64,000 nucleotides of DNA from Glandiceps talaboti (GCF_964340395.1 NC_135566.1:2117501-2181500), one strand, 5' to 3'. Positions 1-15,100 are shown, counted from the first letter of the stretch. Program-made: numbers and translations. The notes: generated by a model from the letters alone, not told the origin.

Positions 1-195
1 GTCGAGCATCTAGCTGTCACATGCTTCAAGTATGTGTTATGTTTGCAGCACGATGAGTGAACCCGCGCCATCTTGCTAAAAGATCGCTGGTTTACCGGTG
101 AATTTATGGACCACATTTGCCGGTTACAGTTTTAAAATATCGGCGACAAACTTGCTATCTTTATCATATCAACGTCTGCAGAATTCCAGTGTACC
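1..195 (+). promoter_or_regulatory. 5' UTR / promoter-proximal DNA of the MNT-like gene
   Basis: The 195 bases before the MNT start codon have no long ORF. They are probably 5' UTR and possibly part of the promoter. No TATA box stands out. The start codon context is GTACCATGAG. The transcription start cannot be placed from this sequence, and the promoter may lie outside the window. Confidence 0.4.
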
Positions 196-3100
196 ATGAG
201 TATAGATACTCTTCTGGAAGCCGCTCAGTTTTTGGAGTGGCGCGCCCAAGCTACCAAAACACGTGGTAATATACGCACATGTTTAATGTTTTTGTGGATG
301 ACGCGTCCGAAAAAACTCGGCTAGATTTCGTTTGGTGGATAATCATCAAAGTGTTTGTAGTATGGTCAAGATATTAGCATGTTATCTCTGTGTTTAGTTC
401 ATGTTATTGTCACCGTTGTCGTGATAGACGATCGTCCCTTACAGGAACGATTCTTTTGCCGTTTCCACCGCCAAGTGCTTACGTGTCTACGGTTGCATAC
501 CTGATGAGCCCCATTGATCAGTAAACGGCCGCACTATTCATAGATCCGCCTATTTAATTTTTTCAGAGCCCGAAGAAGTGGTCACCAAAACTATATCTAC
601 CAAAGATGAGGTCGAAAAAAGACACAGTCCGGTTCCCAAGCCCCCCTCGATTAGTATGTCGTCACCTGAGAACAGCGTGGAAATGGCCATTGCTTTCGAC
701 GATGACGACGACATTGGTGATCGAGAGAGGCGGAGATCTGGCGGGTAAGGATTTTGCTGTCACTACTCGACGTACACATTTATTGACGTTAACGGTTGCC
801 ATGTATCAAGATATAGTTGTGTGAACGCGATACGACATGTCACAGTACTAGTACCGTATTCTTCTAAAAACGATATATTAATAAATACCTCTAAATTTGT
901 GTGCTGGCATTATGAACATTCATGAAGTTGACGTATATATTTATTCAATTTGGTTTGACAATTATGTTTTTGTCCTCTCTTTTTGCAGAGCTGGTACAAG
1001 GGAAGTTCACAACAAATTGGAAAAGAATAGGTAAGCGTTGACCCATAAAAAAGACGATGCACTATTACGATTTACTTGTCCTTTAGTTGTGGTCGATGTT
1101 TAGTGTTGAGGGATGAAATTGAAAATGCTGGGTTGTATGATACAAGGTATCTATCTTGAGTTCTTCGCATGTTTAAATTGACAATTACGCTCATCGTTTC
1201 AGGCGAGCTCATTTGAAAGAGTGTTTCGATATCTTGAAAAAGAATATTCCAAACATGGAGGACAAGAAAACGTCAAATTTGTGTATTCTTCGGAGTTCTC
1301 TGCGATTTATCCAGGTATGTTGTACAAATGGTTATTTAATTACACACTGAATGTAATTGTCTTGTTATAAAATATAATGTTGGTGTTCAGTTCCTAAGTA
1401 ATCAATACATTTTATGCCGGTTAATGTCATAACAAATTGGTTGTTGTAAATATCGAAGCTTGATGAAGCATTTTTTTGTCATGTTTCTGCGTTCAAGGCC
1501 AGAGCTAGAGACATTCAATGCGAATATTCAAATATATTTGAAGGTGGTTTTTTGTACGAAATGTTATAGCACATTGCGGCGTACAGTGGACTTGCTGTTG
1601 CCTGCCTGCTCTCTCTACATGCTCCAGCTCTGTTGGGGTTAACCCCGCCCACTTAGCCATAACAATAAAGGCCAGACATCATTGACAATAGCTATTGACA
1701 AGATGCAAATCAACGTGGAGGCAACGTGACTGGCCATACACGTGTTAACAGGCACGGCTAGATATAACCAGGGAGACTTCAGTATAAAACCGCTCGCAGC
1801 TGATTGGGGCCTGCGTTGGGGATCGATACTCCTAGTTATGTTAGAACTTGATACACGTACCTTGTTTATTTAATATATATATTTTTTTTAAATGACTGTA
1901 AAATCACAAATTAAATAAATCAGTTGATCTACTGAGATGTAGCTCGTTGTTTGTGACCGCCATTCTAGTAGATGTTAGAAGAGAGGTCGCAAATGTTCAA
2001 GGCCTCATCTTGGCGTCTCAGAGTTGACCTGATTTTAGAAAAGGGTCATTTATGTTGGGGGCAGTTGCTCTTCTTCTAATATCTCTACCGAAGATGGCTG
2101 GCTCTTTCACTTGGTGAATTTGTGTTTCTTTGTTGTAATACCAATGACTTCTTGGGAACAAAATACTGCAACCAGCATTGTCAATTTTCATAAATGCATA
2201 ATTAATATCCTAAAATGGGGTTTTATTGCCATCATGTAAAATCAAAAATCAAATCGCAGTACATGTTATTGAATTATGTGTAAGATATGTAAAGAGTTGA
2301 AAAATAATTATATTAACATAAATATTTTAAATCTTTCAAGGTCAGAGGTGAAATCATTATTTTGATTCGTGATATTAAAATGTCAAATCTCAAATTTTGA
2401 GACAACTACTCTTGATATTTAACTTCAAAATCGAAATTTTCATTAAATGTGAACTTGGTAATTTAGACCCAATAGAAAGAAATCGAAGGTACTGAAATGA
2501 TTGCATTCTGTACATCCTTATTTTGCCTGGCCCAGCAGAAATACATATGTGTTACATAAGTTCATAACAATATCAATTCACAATAAAATAGTGTTTGTTC
2601 ACAACAATTCTAATTTTTTTTTTTTTAGAAAAGTGTTCATGTCTCATATAGTCATTTACTGGGGGTCCTAAACAAGATTATTGTACAATAGGACCCCCCC
2701 CCCCCTTGCTGTCTCTCGCGCACTGTTATCAAGAGTCCCTGACACCACCACCGCCCCCTTGCTGTTATTGAGAGTCCCTAACCTCAGCTGCAAGATTGTT
2801 GTTTGATGGCCAATAAAAATCTATCAAAAAACTTCAGGAAAAAAAATAGGAATTAATCAGTTTTTAGATGCCATGCCATGGTATAAGTCCAAAAGTAATG
2901 TTTGTAAAAATTCATTTTCATAATGTAATTTATATATTCATTTGCATATTAAGATTAAAAAAATGTTGACAAATGTTGATGACATAGGTCCATTCAGTAA
3001 CATCAGGATTACAACTTATAATACGTTTTATGAAATTCTGTTGTTTTCTATGTTGTGGTAATATGTCATATGGTCAGTTCATGAAATAAGGTCACATGTC

Positions 3101-6100
3101 ACTTATTCAGAGTTTTGGCCGTCTTAATGCCAGGATGACATCTAGAAACATCACATGATTACCGTAGTAACAAGCAGTGTGCGAAGATAAAATTTTGTGT
3201 TCTGGATCAAAATGATAAAAAACAGGATTTCTTGTCGGTCACCACATAGAGAAATTGTTTGTAAGCGTACACTGGCAAAATACATTGTGTTTTAGTTTGA
3301 GTGGGTGTGTTTTGACATATTGAGACTTGTTTGGTTCTCTTCTGACCTTTGACCTGTCAACAGGACAGTTTCGATATTGTCTGTGTAGAGGTGAATTTTT
3401 AGTCAGTTAGTTCCTAAGTAGTCTTGATTCCATTGTGGTTTCTAACTAAATGTTAATGATACTGTATAGGAACTAGACTACGGTAGTTCATAAGATACGG
3501 TGACAATAAATTTGAATATGTGGTACTTCAAATTTAGCATGGAAAATGTGATTTTTTTCATTGTATGGAATTGTTTCATATCTTGTGTGTGATTTAGAAA
3601 AAAAAATCAAGGCTTCCAGGTTTTAAGGAGAAGTAAATATTTTTGCTGCAAAGAGATGTAAATTTGGAAGAATACATGATATTTTACTATATTTTATGAA
3701 TATTAACAATTTTACTGATTCCATGTCAGTATTTACTACCTGTAGTGTTTTAAGCATACTAATTATGTAATAAAAAGACACCCTGGGAGTACCAGTAATT
3801 TTTTGGACACTTAGAAATGCTGTAGGCAATATTAACTGATGAAAAAGTATAAGTAGGAATATCAAATGAAGACTAAATTGACTTGGGTCAAAGTTCAAAG
3901 TTCAAAGTAAAGTGTTAACTGGTAAAGTAATAGTCAAATTAAAAAAATTATTAAATTTTTATTTGTTGATCTCAAAGTAAATATATAGTGTATTTTGTTT
4001 ATTCAAATATCATTAATACAATGGATTTGATTTAGGTATATTATATATATATATTGTGACAACTGTAAAAGTCATTGCATAAGTCAGAGCAGGTTTAACC
4101 TTTGTAGAATGCAGGTCATTACTGTCTAGCCAGACAATATCTACTAATTTTGTACCCACACAGGAAGTCACAACTTTAGGATAAATCAATGGTGCCTATG
4201 ATTTAGGGTATTTGATACACATGTATGATAATAGTTAGGAAATCTTAACATTGGCCAAATTAATAATGCCATTATGACAGCTGTCATTTGTTATACCTGT
4301 ATCATATTTACATGATGGTTGTCTATGTTTTTAAAGTGCTTTCCACAATGGCTGTCGTATTTAGTCATGCAAAAAACAATATAAATACAACCACAAAATA
4401 AATAAACTTGCACATAATCACAAGATGAAGTGAAATAGACCACATGTTATGTTTCTAAAACTGTGTGACTGGGGACTGACAAATAATGAAACCAAACCTT
4501 CAGTGTATCCCCATTCTGAGGGGTTAAAACACTCAAGATAATTTATTACCTGTTAGTGTTGATGAGAACAGGATACAGTACTATTGTCTGTGGTGAATTA
4601 ACAACATAGTGCTGGACAATGTGCCCTCTAATGATAACCAAATTTTTTTGTTCTTGGTCAAAATGATAAAAATTGGCATTTCTTGTGAGTCACCACATAA
4701 TAGGAGATATAGAAACACCAAATTTTAGTGTATCACTAGAAATGTGTGTGTCAATGGTGCATAAAATTGGCTTATAGGGCACACTGATACTGTATAAATA
4801 CACAGTCCTGTCATAATAATAATATAAATAATTCATATTAGTGTATTATGCAACAGCCTCAATATGAAAACTCAAAGAGAATAAGCATCCATGGAAGGAC
4901 TAAACAGTGTAAATGTCCAAGGTAAACACAAAGAAAGACCTTAAAAAACCATAAACAGAAAATTTTGATTGGTGTTTTGTTGTGTACAATATAACTACAA
5001 GAAATATACCAGCAAATGACAGATATAAATGTAACCTGAGTAGTCTACAAAGAAGCTAAGGAAAGCCCTAATACAGGTAACAAGGTCAGCAATGACTAGT
5101 CTCCTAATATGTACTTCTATTTTGAGTATGCACTCCATTTGTGTAGGAGAACCTAATGTGACGTCTGTGCCCTGTACTGTAACCTTCGATGAACTCTGAC
5201 TTTCGTAACAAACATACATTGCACATTGATGTAGTCCAAAACGTGGCATTGCCTACTGGAATATGTACTCCATTAAGATAAAGGTTAAAGCTAATCAAAG
5301 TTCCCAACCAATTTACTGTGAGGGGGGGGGGGGTGATTCTCTTTGAGACAAAACCAAAAATTAACATCTCCACCCTGTTAGTGTTACCTTGGTTGTTTAC
5401 ACTTAAGCAAATGACTGAAAATGCGCCAAGCATCCTACTTTGCTGCTCTCCTCCTACCCCCCCCCCCCCCCCCCATCCCCTTGTCCTCCCCTTTCCAGCA
5501 TTGTTTCTGTTTACATTAGTTGTTCTAACCTTGAAGACAAGACTGTTGTTTTCAAATCCTTGCCTCTTGGCATTGTATATTGAATAGTATTAGCATAGCA
5601 TCAACCCCATGTAACCTCTAGTGTGACCTCCCATCAGTACATTGTTAACAAGTCAAGACAATGGAGGGATATTGCCCTCAGCAGGAGTGTGATTAACCAA
5701 CCATGATTGGTGATTGTCTTAGAATATAATGAAAACCAATTCATAGAAAACTCTAGTCTTGATTTGAATAGAGGCCCAGAAAGAAGTCTCAGTATTTTGT
5801 ATATTTTTGCAGTTATTTATCATTGTAATTGTCTTTCACATGTATTAGTATTCAACTAAGTGTATGGGGGTGGGGGGGGGGGGGTTAAAGTGTTAAAACC
5901 ATGAGTGTTGGGAGGGGCTTGTTGCAGTAAGTAATGATCAAGTTCAAAGTATGTTGTAGTAATACATATCAAATTCAAACATGACCTCCATGAGACAAAT
6001 TGTTGCTTTTTCTACCATTATTAGCATATGGAGGTATAATAGATGTGTTATCACTATTGCCATGATTGAACTAGTTAACCATTACAAAGTATCCCTTACA

Positions 6101-9100
6101 GGAGGGGGGGGGGGGGGTGTTTCTAATTGTTGTAGAAACACAACTCTATCAGAATGTTTTGATACTTAAATGTAAGTTTATTTGCAACACCACAGGTCCA
6201 AAGAGCTTACATAACATGCAATGTGTACAGTTCAGAAAACATGAATGGAAACCGAGTTTCTCATTTGAATGCATAATAAAGGAAATACACATTCATTAAA
6301 CTTTGTAATGTTTTGTGAACTTAACACTGATATGAATTTATCATATGAAGGGTAATAAAACCATCTTGGGAGGAATTTTCTAAAGAAATGATAGTCATTT
6401 TCTATATCGTAGGCATTCAAAGAGGAACTAAGAAATCACATCGTATCTAAGACCTAAGGGCTTGTTTGTTTGTTTGTTGGGTTTTTTTTGGGTTTTTTTG
6501 AGGGTTTGTATGTAACTTAGCGTATCTTTCTTACAGAACACTTGTTTTCAGATATGTTTTTGTTTTATTTTATTTTCTGTTTTGTAGTTTATTTGTTGTG
6601 TGTCTGGGCCATTGGATTAAGACTAGTTCCACTGAACTATTTCCATGGCCCTCACCAGGGAGGGTGACCATGCAATATTAAATTATGTTTTTTGTCATGT
6701 ACACTTTCCCAGTCTAAGTTCTGTCATCCTTTTTGGTGAAAATAAAAAGAAATAAATAAAAATAAATATATAAATTAGGAAAGTACACTATTACAAGTTA
6801 TCAATACCTTTGATATGCTATAGATAAATGGGTTTGAGGATTATTAAAATTGGTGGAAGATCACAACTCTGTTACAGCATTTTGATTTATAGGTAACATT
6901 AAGGTGATAATTATCCCAGTATTTAAATATCTGAATTCAAGACGTTTTTCCTGGCATGTGATCTGTTTCTTAGTTTTTCATCTAAATTCATATAAAGACA
7001 GGTATCACACATTTTATTTTGGCTTTTCCAAGAGAATTCATTTTAATTCAAGTGAACATAGATTTCCATGGCAATGCATGTCATCAGTGTGGCAAGACTG
7101 CTATGGTGTCATCAGACATGATGGGACTATGCAGTGTGATGAAGGTCAGTCCAAGACTTCATGTCATCTTTATTTGAAGTGAAATCACAGTGATGTTGGT
7201 GGGTATGTAACAGTTGTATTTACCAGCATAATTCACTAAATACCATCAGAAAACAAAATGTGTCAATTTTTACTTTAGACTTGTGTTCAATCACTTGTAC
7301 AATGGAATAGGTACTTTATGTTTGTCATTATATACAGGAGATATTGGTCAGTCAATCACTTGTGCAATGGAATCAGTATGTATCTTTGTCAAATACAGGA
7401 GATATATTCTATTAGTCAGTCAGTGGCATAGTCTGACACATTTAGGCTTTCCTTCTGCTTACGTCAGTGGTTATAGAGTCAGTGGTTATATAAGCAGACT
7501 GATGGCTGGACCTTCGAGACTTCTAGTCACAATAGTTGCTCCTACAAATATGAAAGTATCAGTTCATTAGTAACCACTTGTAGTGTGTACTGTTGTCATA
7601 ACAACCTCATGTGCAACCCTGAAGCAGGCTTCATTTTGTATTTAATGAACAGAGCCAATGCATAAATTATCCTTTGAAATTAATAGTCCCTGTTTTCCTA
7701 TTATGTTTGTTTAATTAATGAGCTTGTGGGAGGTATGTTATATACTTGTAGCTTTAGATTAAAGTGGTTGGTTCCAGATGTGAAAGTATATTAACTGAGC
7801 AGTACATATTAAGTAGTTGATATAATTGTTGATAGGTTCATACCGGTGTAGTACTGTTTATTCCCTTGAATCTTTCACATTTTTTTTAGCTCCGCTGTCA
7901 GCGAAAGCTGAAAGCGTAGCTTTAGGTATAGGTGGGTATTGAGGTATAGAGAGTAGAGTGAATCATAGGTGTCCGTCAAACTTTTATATTTTTACTATCT
8001 ACTCCATAAGTGACAGTCGGAATTCTTCGATATTTGGTGTGCATGTTCCCTGGGGGGAGGCTATTCAGATTTGTTCATGCCAAGTTGATCTGTGCCATTT
8101 TCAATTTTTTATGATTTTTTTTCATAAAATGTCATTTTCATCAACTCCTTGAAAACCTCTTATTAGATTGCTTTGATATCTGGCGTGTTGATGCGCAGGG
8201 GGTAGCTTACTCAGATTTGTTAATTTCAAGTCAGCACATCCTCATTTTTATTTTTTATGATTTTTTTTTTGTAATTTGAAAAAAAAATGAATATGTTAAT
8301 GAGCATAATGACCGACGCCATATTGGAAATCAGTCGACGAGACTTTAAGTAAACTGCCACTTTTCAAAAGACACTATTGACGTCAAACAAGCAATGTAAT
8401 ATGTGCTATAGTCATAATTCTACGCATTGGGCGCCCAAATGACAAGCATTTGTTCGAAACAGGGTTGTAAACTTCAAATCCAATTCTGCACCCTTCTACA
8501 TTATCAGCCAATCCGCAACATCCTCATTTGCATACTCTATCCTGATTCGACCAGAAGCTGAAGGTGACCTCATTCGACCGAGCGATTTTCCACAGCAAGT
8601 ATCTTGAGTATCAACACAGGACGTTCTTAGTACTCACTAAAATCACACTTCAGACCCACTATAAAAGTGTGATGTTTTCAGATAACATGTAACTTGTAGT
8701 TAATTCTATATTGTCGTGCAATTTGGAATGACAGTGAACCAGAATTCAGACAACTTGCGTAAGGAAGGGCATGCCAGGCATGCGGTTGAAGTTTAAATAT
8801 GGCCGACAGTTCACATCACAACGACATGAACGTGTCTTGCCTTTCCAAAATGCAAATATTTGGCAAGTAAAAATAATTAAAATAATTACAACTTTAATTT
8901 GGCTTCAGACTTTGCGTTATGTTTTGCGTATCTTTCCCCGTTTTACATGTAAATCCGAAAAGGTTCTCTCTCATCATGTCATCAGTGTCAGTGATCATAC
9001 CGCGCGGGGTAGTCCTCGGGTGCACGAGTCTGTATTACTGACTTGACTCTAAACACCGGAGGGGGAGGGACAATTGTCAGAATCGAGTCTCGAATTCCTC

Positions 9101-12100
9101 CGTATGCAAGCAGGACTACGTGCGGGGCTGCTTTGAGTACGAGCGAAGTGAGGCATGTTGAGGTATTTTGTTGAGAATTATAAATATTGCGAAATGTCAA
9201 GTACAAGGTTTAAATACAATGGAATGATGAAAAAAATGGCAGAGTCTGCTGACAGGCGCCGGTCACAAAAAACACTGAATTAAAATATCAGACGATGTAC
9301 ATGTATGTATTAATCGCCGACAATCCACCCGTATGCACGAGGGACTAACCCGGAAGCAAGTCGTTGTCAGCCATACGTTACAGTGGTAACATCGTCCGAG
9401 AAATCGCTGCGTTCAGAGTGTCATTATTCACAGAATTGTTGTTTTCGAGTGAAAACCCGTCTTGAATTGTATAACTCTAACAAATGAAGACATGTCAAGT
9501 TATATTTTGAAAGTTGTATCGCTAGTTTGAGACGATTTTCTCACGTACTATAGTACTATCGAGGCTTACTTGGAAGTAGTAGGACCTTCCAGTTCATCGG
9601 GAAGTTTAGCCAGTCCGATAATTCTTTCTGGTTTAGTTTACAACACTTTTGATCACGCAGATTTTGTTGTTGTGATGAAAAGAAATTAAAAAAAGATCAT
9701 TTCAACCATTTCGTTGTGTTTTCTTTGTGAAAGGTAACCGAACATGAACGAGTGTTACCACTGTAACGTATGGCTGAGAATGACTCTCTTCCGGGTACTT
9801 GAGATTGTCGCCGTACGGAAACTAAGATGGCGATTAATACATTTCTTCCCTATATATATCTACCACAACTAGAACAAGTTGAATGTTGTTGACTTTGTAA
9901 ATTTGTTAGAAAATTCAAATTCAAATTGCCTCAAAATTATTTTAGATCCCTAGTTTATTTCATTCTTCATTAAAATTTTCCAGGGTTACAGCTGTAAGAC
10001 ACTGGAATTACTTATAGCCAACCTCAAAATCCTCTTTTTTTCTTTTTCTTGTGTGCATTTCCCAGTCATTTTTTTCTGAGATTTTGTGCAATTTTTCATA
10101 ACAGTAGATTTTTGTTATAAAATGGTGACTATGGTATAAAAGTACAATACATTACCAACTTCTGTGTAAAATGTGTTTTATAGTGAGACATCATATGAAA
10201 CCACTAACCACTTTATTGCATCGCTAAAACAAAACTGCATAGTGACTCGAAGAGCTGAAGACCTGAACCACTTCTACATGTCACCAAAATAAAAAATTAA
10301 ATTAAAAAAAAACCAGCGGAGCTATTCTGACCGATAGGTCGCTTGTTTTCATTTCATTTGAAGTCAAAATTGGCTTCTTTTTTCGAGTAGTTTGCTAAAA
10401 TGCGAACTGGTCCATGTTATGAATGAAACATTTTATTTCAAAAAATTTGTTGATTGTACGAGTATTCAGTAAATTATTTCATTTATAATGTCTAGTAGAA
10501 ATTGTCATTTGTATTTATAAACCTTGAAGCCTATGAATCTTCATCGGTGTAGTATGTGAAGTGTTATTGTTATAGCAACAAGTTGTGTCATAGGATATCT
10601 GTTTAGTCTCTGAAGAGCTGTAAGATAACACTACTTTTGAGCCCCAATGGCCAACACCTCAAGGGGGCTATTACGTTGGATTTCATCCATCCCTCAATAT
10701 GTGCATTCTCATTTCTGTAAACATGCGTCAGCCTATTTCAGCCAAACTCTGCACAAAGGTAACATACTCATTATGTGGCCTTCACCATTATGGCAAAATG
10801 GCAGCCATATTTGTGATAAAAAAGTATGTTTTGCCTCATATCTCCAAAAGCATGGACACATATGAGTCCATTCAAGTGTCTACCCCGACATTATCAATAG
10901 TAAGTTTTCTAATGAGATCTTAACTTTTGACCTTGAGCAACATATTCAAGGTCAAATAGCCGAAATTTGTCTTGAAAACACAATTTTAAATTTGCAGTAT
11001 CTGTAACTGGGTATTATTTTTTCAATCAGACAACCAACAATATATTCACTGACAATTGTTACCATAGCAATAATTAGACATAGTATATGTTAATTAGAGG
11101 TCTATTTTATCTATAAGTAGTATCGTAATAAGTTGAAATCATGATTTATAATGGATGATGAGTTGTGAGTGTGGACCTAAAAAAATTAATTTGATATATT
11201 GCATCATACTATGTGACGGCCACCCAAATACATTTATCCACAGGTGATTCAATACTGTACAGGATGTACTATATTATCAGGAAGTCGTTATATTTAACAA
11301 AACAGTTTAGAAAAAATGTTTAAGATGCAGCTAGTGCAGCTTTTAAGGAATGATAAGGAAGAATATGTGCCTTAGATTCAGTCTATCTGTCTATATATAT
11401 ACATACACATACTATTGTACACTGGAGTTAAAACTCCATTAATCCACTAACAGCTGTTATGTCTGTGTGTCTTTGATATAAGTCCAGGTATAAATAATAT
11501 GGTATTGTTGAATGGTGACATGAACAGAACTGTCATGTGTTTTATGTTAGCACAGCAGCATGTGAATTGTAATGCCATTCTTTGCAGTTATAATGATATT
11601 AAAACTTGAAGACAAGAACATCAAGGCAAAATCTACTTTGATTTTCTACCATTGTATTTCATAAGGACAGTAAATAAAATCAAAAAAGGGTCCCCAAGTC
11701 ATTTTGCCTGATTTGCTAATTAATACTATGGTACAGTGTTTGTGGTTAGTGCACCATACTAGTTTTAGTTGATTTAATACTCCTTTCTCTTTCCATTGTT
11801 ATCCAACCTTAGTAAAGCATAGCTTTAACATATGGGGTATCTTTTCATGTTTGTCATGCTAGAATATTATATAATAGTGGATAATATGACAGAATCCTGT
11901 GAGGAGTGCAAGTGTGGTTTATTTGGGGCATTTGCACGAGTGATTGTCGTGTTCTCTTGCCTGTGCTCACTACGCTAGTGAAAGTATATAAGAAAACACA
12001 ACAAGCACAAGTGCAAATACCCCTGACTACCCACAGTGAAACTCATGTGGCATGGGGTTCTGTTATAACTACATATGTTTATCTGAAATGGCAAAGTTCC

Positions 12101-15100
12101 TTAAGAATCATAAAAATCATATAGCACGATAATGCGATTTTGTATGTAGTGAACAATCATTGCATCATGATTTGCATGCAGGTATGCAATAATGTTTTCA
12201 GTGTTGCACTACAGTGCAGGTACCACTAGTATGCACATGCACCAGTGTAAGTAATTGAGGTTGTCCGTGGCCGAGTGGTTAAACCACTTGTCTCTTACCA
12301 CTGTGGTCGGGGTTCGAACCCATTCAGGGTTCGATTAAATTGAAAACGCTGTAAGTAAGAAGAACGTCGTTCAGTTTGACTCTACCGAACAACGCAGGTT
12401 TTTCCCGGGTACTCCGGTTTCCTCCTGCATTAACACTGAACCCATGAGGGATGGCCCTCACTGGACTTCTTGGGAGACAAGTGTTTATATACTTAATTAA
12501 AGAACTATCCAGTATAAATAAATAAATAAAGATTATTATTAATTACTGGTACAAATGTAATAATACATCATCTGTATGAAGTTGATTTCAAAAGACAACC
12601 AGGACATATTCATATAATCTGGATATTGGTTGTTTGGTGGAAGGGGCCCGACTTTAGGAGGTGCATAAGCCGTACGACCAAGGTTTTATCATATACTTCT
12701 TGAAGTGCTACAATACGTCTGCAATCAATAATTTGGACATTTTTAGAGACAGTAAGGGACATTATACTAAAAATAAATCGCCTTTTATTGTAAATCTCGA
12801 CATATGCCAAGGCCTCATCACATGGCGGATTGATTTTGGTATATTTTCTATATATCCTGAGCTCCTTAACCTTGCATGTACATCATTCGAGTCACATGAA
12901 ACACAAAAACATTTTTTAAAAAACAGGAGAACATGCAGCTCAAAATTACTGTTAACAAGTTTTGGCGTTTAATAAAATTTATGATAATTTGACTATGCAA
13001 CAGATATTTTGGAAAAATGACTTTATAGACGGTTGAGTACCTGCCATGATGAATTAAGCTTCTAATATTTTTTTCATGTAGATAAAGCCTAGACAAAAAT
13101 AATTGTTTGGTTCTGATTACCCGACCTCAGCTAGTTTTTTACTGCCGACCCTAACTTTTCTTTATGTATGAGGGGAAAAAATAATAAAATCATGAAAATT
13201 ATGAAGTCTCGCCAAAAATAGTGGATGTGGAAACTGACATCAACTAAAAAGACAATATAAAAGAGTTCTTCCAATCTGTAATAGCTGTACATCTGATGGG
13301 AAGAAATAAATAACAAAGAGACCAGTTGGAAAACCGTGGAAAACCTGAACTAGACACTAAAAAATCTACCTACATGTACCCCACCTGTTCTAAAATTGAA
13401 TGTTAATGGAACCACACATTTTCTTTATTAAACCTAATGGGAAAAAAAAGTCATTTTGTGGTAACTTAAAGACTTTGATACATGTATCTAACCTGACATA
13501 GAAGCTGACAGAACAACAGATTCCAACCAGAGAACCAAGTCTGTGGGCTAGTTTGTAGTGACAGAAAATTTTAATTAATTATGCCCAAAATACATTCAGT
13601 GTTTTCTGGGAACATTCAACAAAGTCTCGAGGGAAAAGAATGAATTCTTGAAGCAGATTTCATATTGGCTGTTACTAGGGTTTGTCAAGCCTTAGCAACA
13701 ACGCCAACACCATTGTATGATGTAAATAGATATATCATTATTCTGTAACTTAGTCCACAGAGGTGGTGCCTTTTAGCTGTCAAGATTCTTGTTCGCACTG
13801 ACAACACATCCTGTTTTCATATTTTTTAAAGGGCTTAAGTCCGTCATGGTTCATTTGAATTGGAACACATGCTAACAGTAATGGTGGTTATATAGTGTGA
13901 CATATTGCATTTAGTCAACTTATTTTCAGTTAAGGACGAAAAGGAAAACTACCAGAATTGAGAAAAGCACAGTGAAACTACCATGTACAGTGTTGTCGCT
14001 AAGGTTCTGAAACTCAGTATCTGAGTCAGAGGGGTACATTAAAACTGGCGTAGATTTTCATAATTCATACCATGATTATGAGGTAGGGGTGGCACACCAA
14101 TGTACTGTTGACAACAGTGTACACGTTCTTCTTTGCCCTATCGTCTTTGTCTATGATTTGAAATAAATCTTACCTTTTTTATTCAGCAATCACCAGTGAA
14201 AGTGGCCTCACCGATTTATTTTGGCATAAATGACTTCATTTGAAATCTGCCGTTGGAGAAATAGATGAGAAAGGAATTCAAACTGTTCAACTTATTTTAT
14301 TTTTTCATGAAGATTTGTATATAATCTGTAAGATACAGACATTCGTGCAGTGCTCAGCCAGCACTCATTAAGTGGTTAAGAAGCCTGATAGGGCTGAACA
14401 ACACGACGTATCTTACAGTCTAATTTGTCTACAAAAAGCTGTAGTTTGTTTACCAGTCAAATGTATATGGTAAATTTTGTTGTAATTTCAGTGAGTTGTT
14501 CATGACACTGATTTGTATAATGTCCTCATTACTACTGACTGCATCAAGAGTTTACAAGTAGTCAATGACATAATGAGTAGACACACAAAGCCAGTCAAGA
14601 TTTCTCATTTTGAACTCAAGAGGGCAGTCATTGTGAACTCTAGAGGGCAGTATCAGGCAGCAAAGGTGCATCAAATTAGGTCATTGAGTTGGAGTAATCC
14701 CTGACACAATTTCTAGTTCACCTTTGAGGAAGGTCAGAAATTAGCTTTTGAATTAGAAAAATGACCTTGATATAAAACGTGAATAATAACTATGAACAGT
14801 TTATCATCAATCTTTTTAATTTCTTTTTAGTTTGATGGTTATTTTCAACAATATTTATTTGTTCATTGTCTTTATTTAGAAACAAGTTGTCCTAGATAGT
14901 GAGTATTGTATTTTAATCATGTCTAATCAGTGTGACTGATATTGATAGTTATAGCAGAATGTATTTATTAGTTTATGTTAAATCTTTTTATTATGTGGTC
15001 ATGAACTGTACCCAGTTTTAGGTTAACTATGGCTGTCTTTATATACCAGTTACTCTATTTAAAGCATTCTAGGTGTCTCTGTGTCTGTCTAATAAGCCAG

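Noticed and set aside
12262-12340. Functional tRNA gene
   Set aside because: A and B boxes are present, but the 3' half does not close an acceptor stem and runs into a SINE body with an A/T-rich tail.
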